DNA of 64,000 nucleotides from a virus: IMG/VR virus record IMGVR_UViG_3300020204_000007, positions 62,001 to 126,000 of that record; one strand, 5' to 3'. Shown piece by piece: positions 62,596 to 64,000 of this stretch (position 1 is its first letter; each line of letters starts with the position of its first letter). The notes under the pieces were generated by a model. It saw only the letters and a program-made list of their open reading frames with translations, ran no database searches and was not told where the DNA came from. The position numbers and the translations under genes were made by a program.

Positions 62596-63294
62596 ATGTC
62601 ATTTGAAGCCCGTTTTGCAAAATTATTGCAAACACTCGCAGAAAACGAATTCAAACAGGAAAAAATTTCTATTTCAACTGGTAATACAAAACTAGCCCAA
62701 GACGGTATTGCTTGTTTTGATATTCCGCAAGCGTCAACTTGTCGCGGTGCGGGTGGTTGTCTTGGATTTTGTTATGCATCTTTAGGTAATTATACTTATC
62801 GCGTCAAAGTCCAAAATATGCTCAATAACTTTTACACATCTTTAAACCCAGAAGTGTTTTGTGTACAAACTAAAAAAGCGTATGAAAAATTGCCACGATA
62901 TATCAAGACTATTCGCCTTCATTCGTCTGGTGATTTTTACAACCAAGCGTATCTTGATACTTGGGTTGAAATAATGAAACAAACACCTGAGTTTAGATAT
63001 TACGCTTATACCAAATCACTTGATCTAGATTGGACAGAAGCTCTTAAACTAAATAATTTCTTCCGTATTCAGTCGATTGGTGGTATTTTTGATCATTTGA
63101 TTGATATGAATTTAGCTCACAGTAGAATCTTTCCTGATCGTGAAAGCCTTCTTGCTGCGGGTTATCTTGATGCATCCGAAAGTGATCTACCGGCTGCTGC
63201 GGGGGGCATCAAAATTGGATTAGTTGTTCACGGACAAAAGAAAAAGCGTTTTAATGAAAAAGTCCACCTATCTTCGATAAATAAAGAAAATTAA
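62596..63294 (+). CDS. GP88-like conserved phage protein
   Basis: A 232-residue protein with ISISTGNTKLAQDGIACFDI, the cysteine cluster TCRGAGGCLGFCYAS and LHSSGDFYNQAYLDTW. Phage families with this pattern (gene product 88 type) have a conserved Cys-rich site and are of unknown function. A DNA- or metal-related role is possible. Confidence 0.7.
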   Translation: MSFEARFAKLLQTLAENEFKQEKISISTGNTKLAQDGIACFDIPQASTCRGAGGCLGFCYASLGNYTYRVKVQNMLNNFYTSLNPEVFCVQTKKAYEKLPRYIKTIRLHSSGDFYNQAYLDTWVEIMKQTPEFRYYAYTKSLDLDWTEALKLNNFFRIQSIGGIFDHLIDMNLAHSRIFPDRESLLAAGYLDASESDLPAAAGGIKIGLVVHGQKKKRFNEKVHLSSINKEN

Positions 63295-63297
63295 AAA

Positions 63298-63441
63298 ATG
63301 AGTTTCGAGTTATTAGTAATAATTGGAATAATCATACCAACATTATTAAGAATAAGTGCTTTGCAATTAGTTGAAGAAGATTTAAAAACAATTTTCAGAA
63401 ATATAACAGGATTGAAAGATGAAAATAACAAAAGTAAATGA
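63298..63441 (+). CDS. Small membrane-associated protein (47 aa)
   Basis: ATG 63298, TGA 63439-63441. Hydrophobic start (LLVIIGIIIPTLLRISALQL), then a polar tail. Overlaps the KTSC gene by 23 bp. Unknown. Confidence 0.58.
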   Translation: MSFELLVIIGIIIPTLLRISALQLVEEDLKTIFRNITGLKDENNKSK

Positions 63442-63637
63442 TTCGAGCGTAGTGTCAGGTTATTTTTACAACGAAGATACAAAAGTTTTGTTGGTAGAAT
63501 ACCATAACAAGTCTGTGTACTTGTATCAAGATATATCATCAAGTATAGTAAAAAAAGTATTCACCGCGGATTCTATTGGCAAAGCATTAAGAAAGTATGT
63601 TTTGGAAAAAGATCCAACGCCACTGAGAATTAAATGA
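63419..63637 (+). CDS. KTSC-domain-like small protein
   Basis: A 72-residue protein with VVSGYFYNEDTKVLLVEYHN, then SVYLYQDISSSIVKKVFTAD and SIGKALRKYV, the typical layout of the KTSC domain found in small bacterial and phage proteins. Function unknown. Confidence 0.72.
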   Translation: MKITKVNDSSVVSGYFYNEDTKVLLVEYHNKSVYLYQDISSSIVKKVFTADSIGKALRKYVLEKDPTPLRIK

Positions 63638-63870
63638 AATATATTATTCTGTCGTTACTTTTGATTACAGCATCTGCGGCTTTCCAAAAGAATAAAGTTA
63701 AATTAAATGAACGTATAATGTGTGAAATACAATGCGCAGAGCGGCAGCTCCCTTGTTTGGCCGTTGTTGATAAAATTATTTATGATGGAAATACGGAAGA
63801 GGCAAAAATTATTTCTAAACAAACTTATTCTGTTTGCTTAAAAGAACCAGTGGAATTCAATCCAATATGA
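63634..63870 (+). CDS. Small exported Cys-containing protein (78 aa)
   Basis: Begins with a signal peptide (MKYIILSLLLITASAAFQ), then CEIQCAERQLPCLAVVDKII and one more Cys near the end. The four cysteines may form disulfides in the periplasm. Unknown. Confidence 0.62.
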   Translation: MKYIILSLLLITASAAFQKNKVKLNERIMCEIQCAERQLPCLAVVDKIIYDGNTEEAKIISKQTYSVCLKEPVEFNPI

Positions 63871-64000
63871 AATCCGCAGCAGTGGAAGATAATTCATATT
63901 ATTCATTCACGGACAATGAAACTGGAATAGAAATTATTTGGGAATTTAATCAAAAAAGTTTTTGTTGGGAAGTGCTGGTCTTTAAAGATAATCAAAAAGA
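63867..64000 (+). CDS. Hypothetical protein, cut by the window end
   Basis: ATG 63867 in an ATGA overlap with the preceding gene; the reading frame is open to the right edge (44 codons visible). Begins MKSAAVEDNSYYSFTDNETG. Not identifiable. Confidence 0.55.
   Translation, partial: MKSAAVEDNSYYSFTDNETGIEIIWEFNQKSFCWEVLVFKDNQK

Overview
The window is a stretch of a tailed, double-stranded DNA bacteriophage genome with a contractile tail (myovirus). It has a major capsid protein, portal, large terminase, capsid protease, a very long tail sheath, neck and tail proteins and a GH19-type endolysin. Several predicted lipoproteins and signal peptides suggest a Gram-negative host. Most of the sequence is AT-rich, with tightly packed genes whose start and stop codons often overlap. 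No integrase, rRNA or recognisable tRNA was seen. The window is open at both ends and the genome is clearly larger.

Layout. 1-3951 (+): nucleotide and replication genes (end of a ribonucleotide reductase small subunit, the large subunit, a Toprim primase). 4214-5719 (+): major capsid protein with its own strong terminator. 5763-10042 (mostly -): GMP reductase-like enzyme, endolysin, a two-nuclease fusion. 10114-10976 (+): two small genes. 10973-26644 (-): head and tail block (sigma-region-4-like protein, portal, terminase, sheath, connectors). Within it sit a 2OG-Fe(II) oxygenase and a protein resembling the phage thymine-hypermodification family (ADDT / 5-hmdU-kinase helical domain). 26741-39757 (+): prohead protease, virion proteins, RNase HI, an alliinase/TAA1-like PLP enzyme, a phospholipase-A2-like protein, many small unknown genes and a lipoprotein metalloprotease.

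39859-44109 is a distinct regulatory island. It starts with CACTGT iteron-like repeats. GC-rich gene cassettes follow, each built from a 14-bp palindrome (ACAGAnnTCTGT type), usually a sigma-54-like GG-N10-GC element, a TTAAGTTT-N13-RCCGATAA element, a 5' hairpin, a small gene and a GC-rich terminator. One operon also carries a repeated multi-hairpin RNA leader whose stems covary. A probable structured non-coding RNA lies at about 44853-45060.

44219-64000 is an accessory region of more than 50 small genes. It is punctuated by 15 copies of TAAAGTTW-N11-KCCGATAN, essentially the sigma-28 (FliA) promoter consensus, always with exactly 11 bp between the boxes. Encoded here are a Mom-like DNA-modification protein, a second Fe(II) oxygenase-like protein, a secreted ClpP-like protease, two more metalloproteases, a deaminase, a methyltransferase, a GP88-like protein, a KTSC protein and a diverged paralogous family of small proteins.

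Two themes stand out. First, promoters resembling both flagellar sigma factors (sigma-54 and sigma-28) suggest that accessory-gene expression is tied to a flagellar-type transcription cascade or to a phage factor mimicking it. Second, the thymine-hypermodification-like protein, the Mom-like protein, the PLP enzyme, the oxygenases and the purine enzyme suggest chemically modified virion DNA. Both are inferences from sequence.
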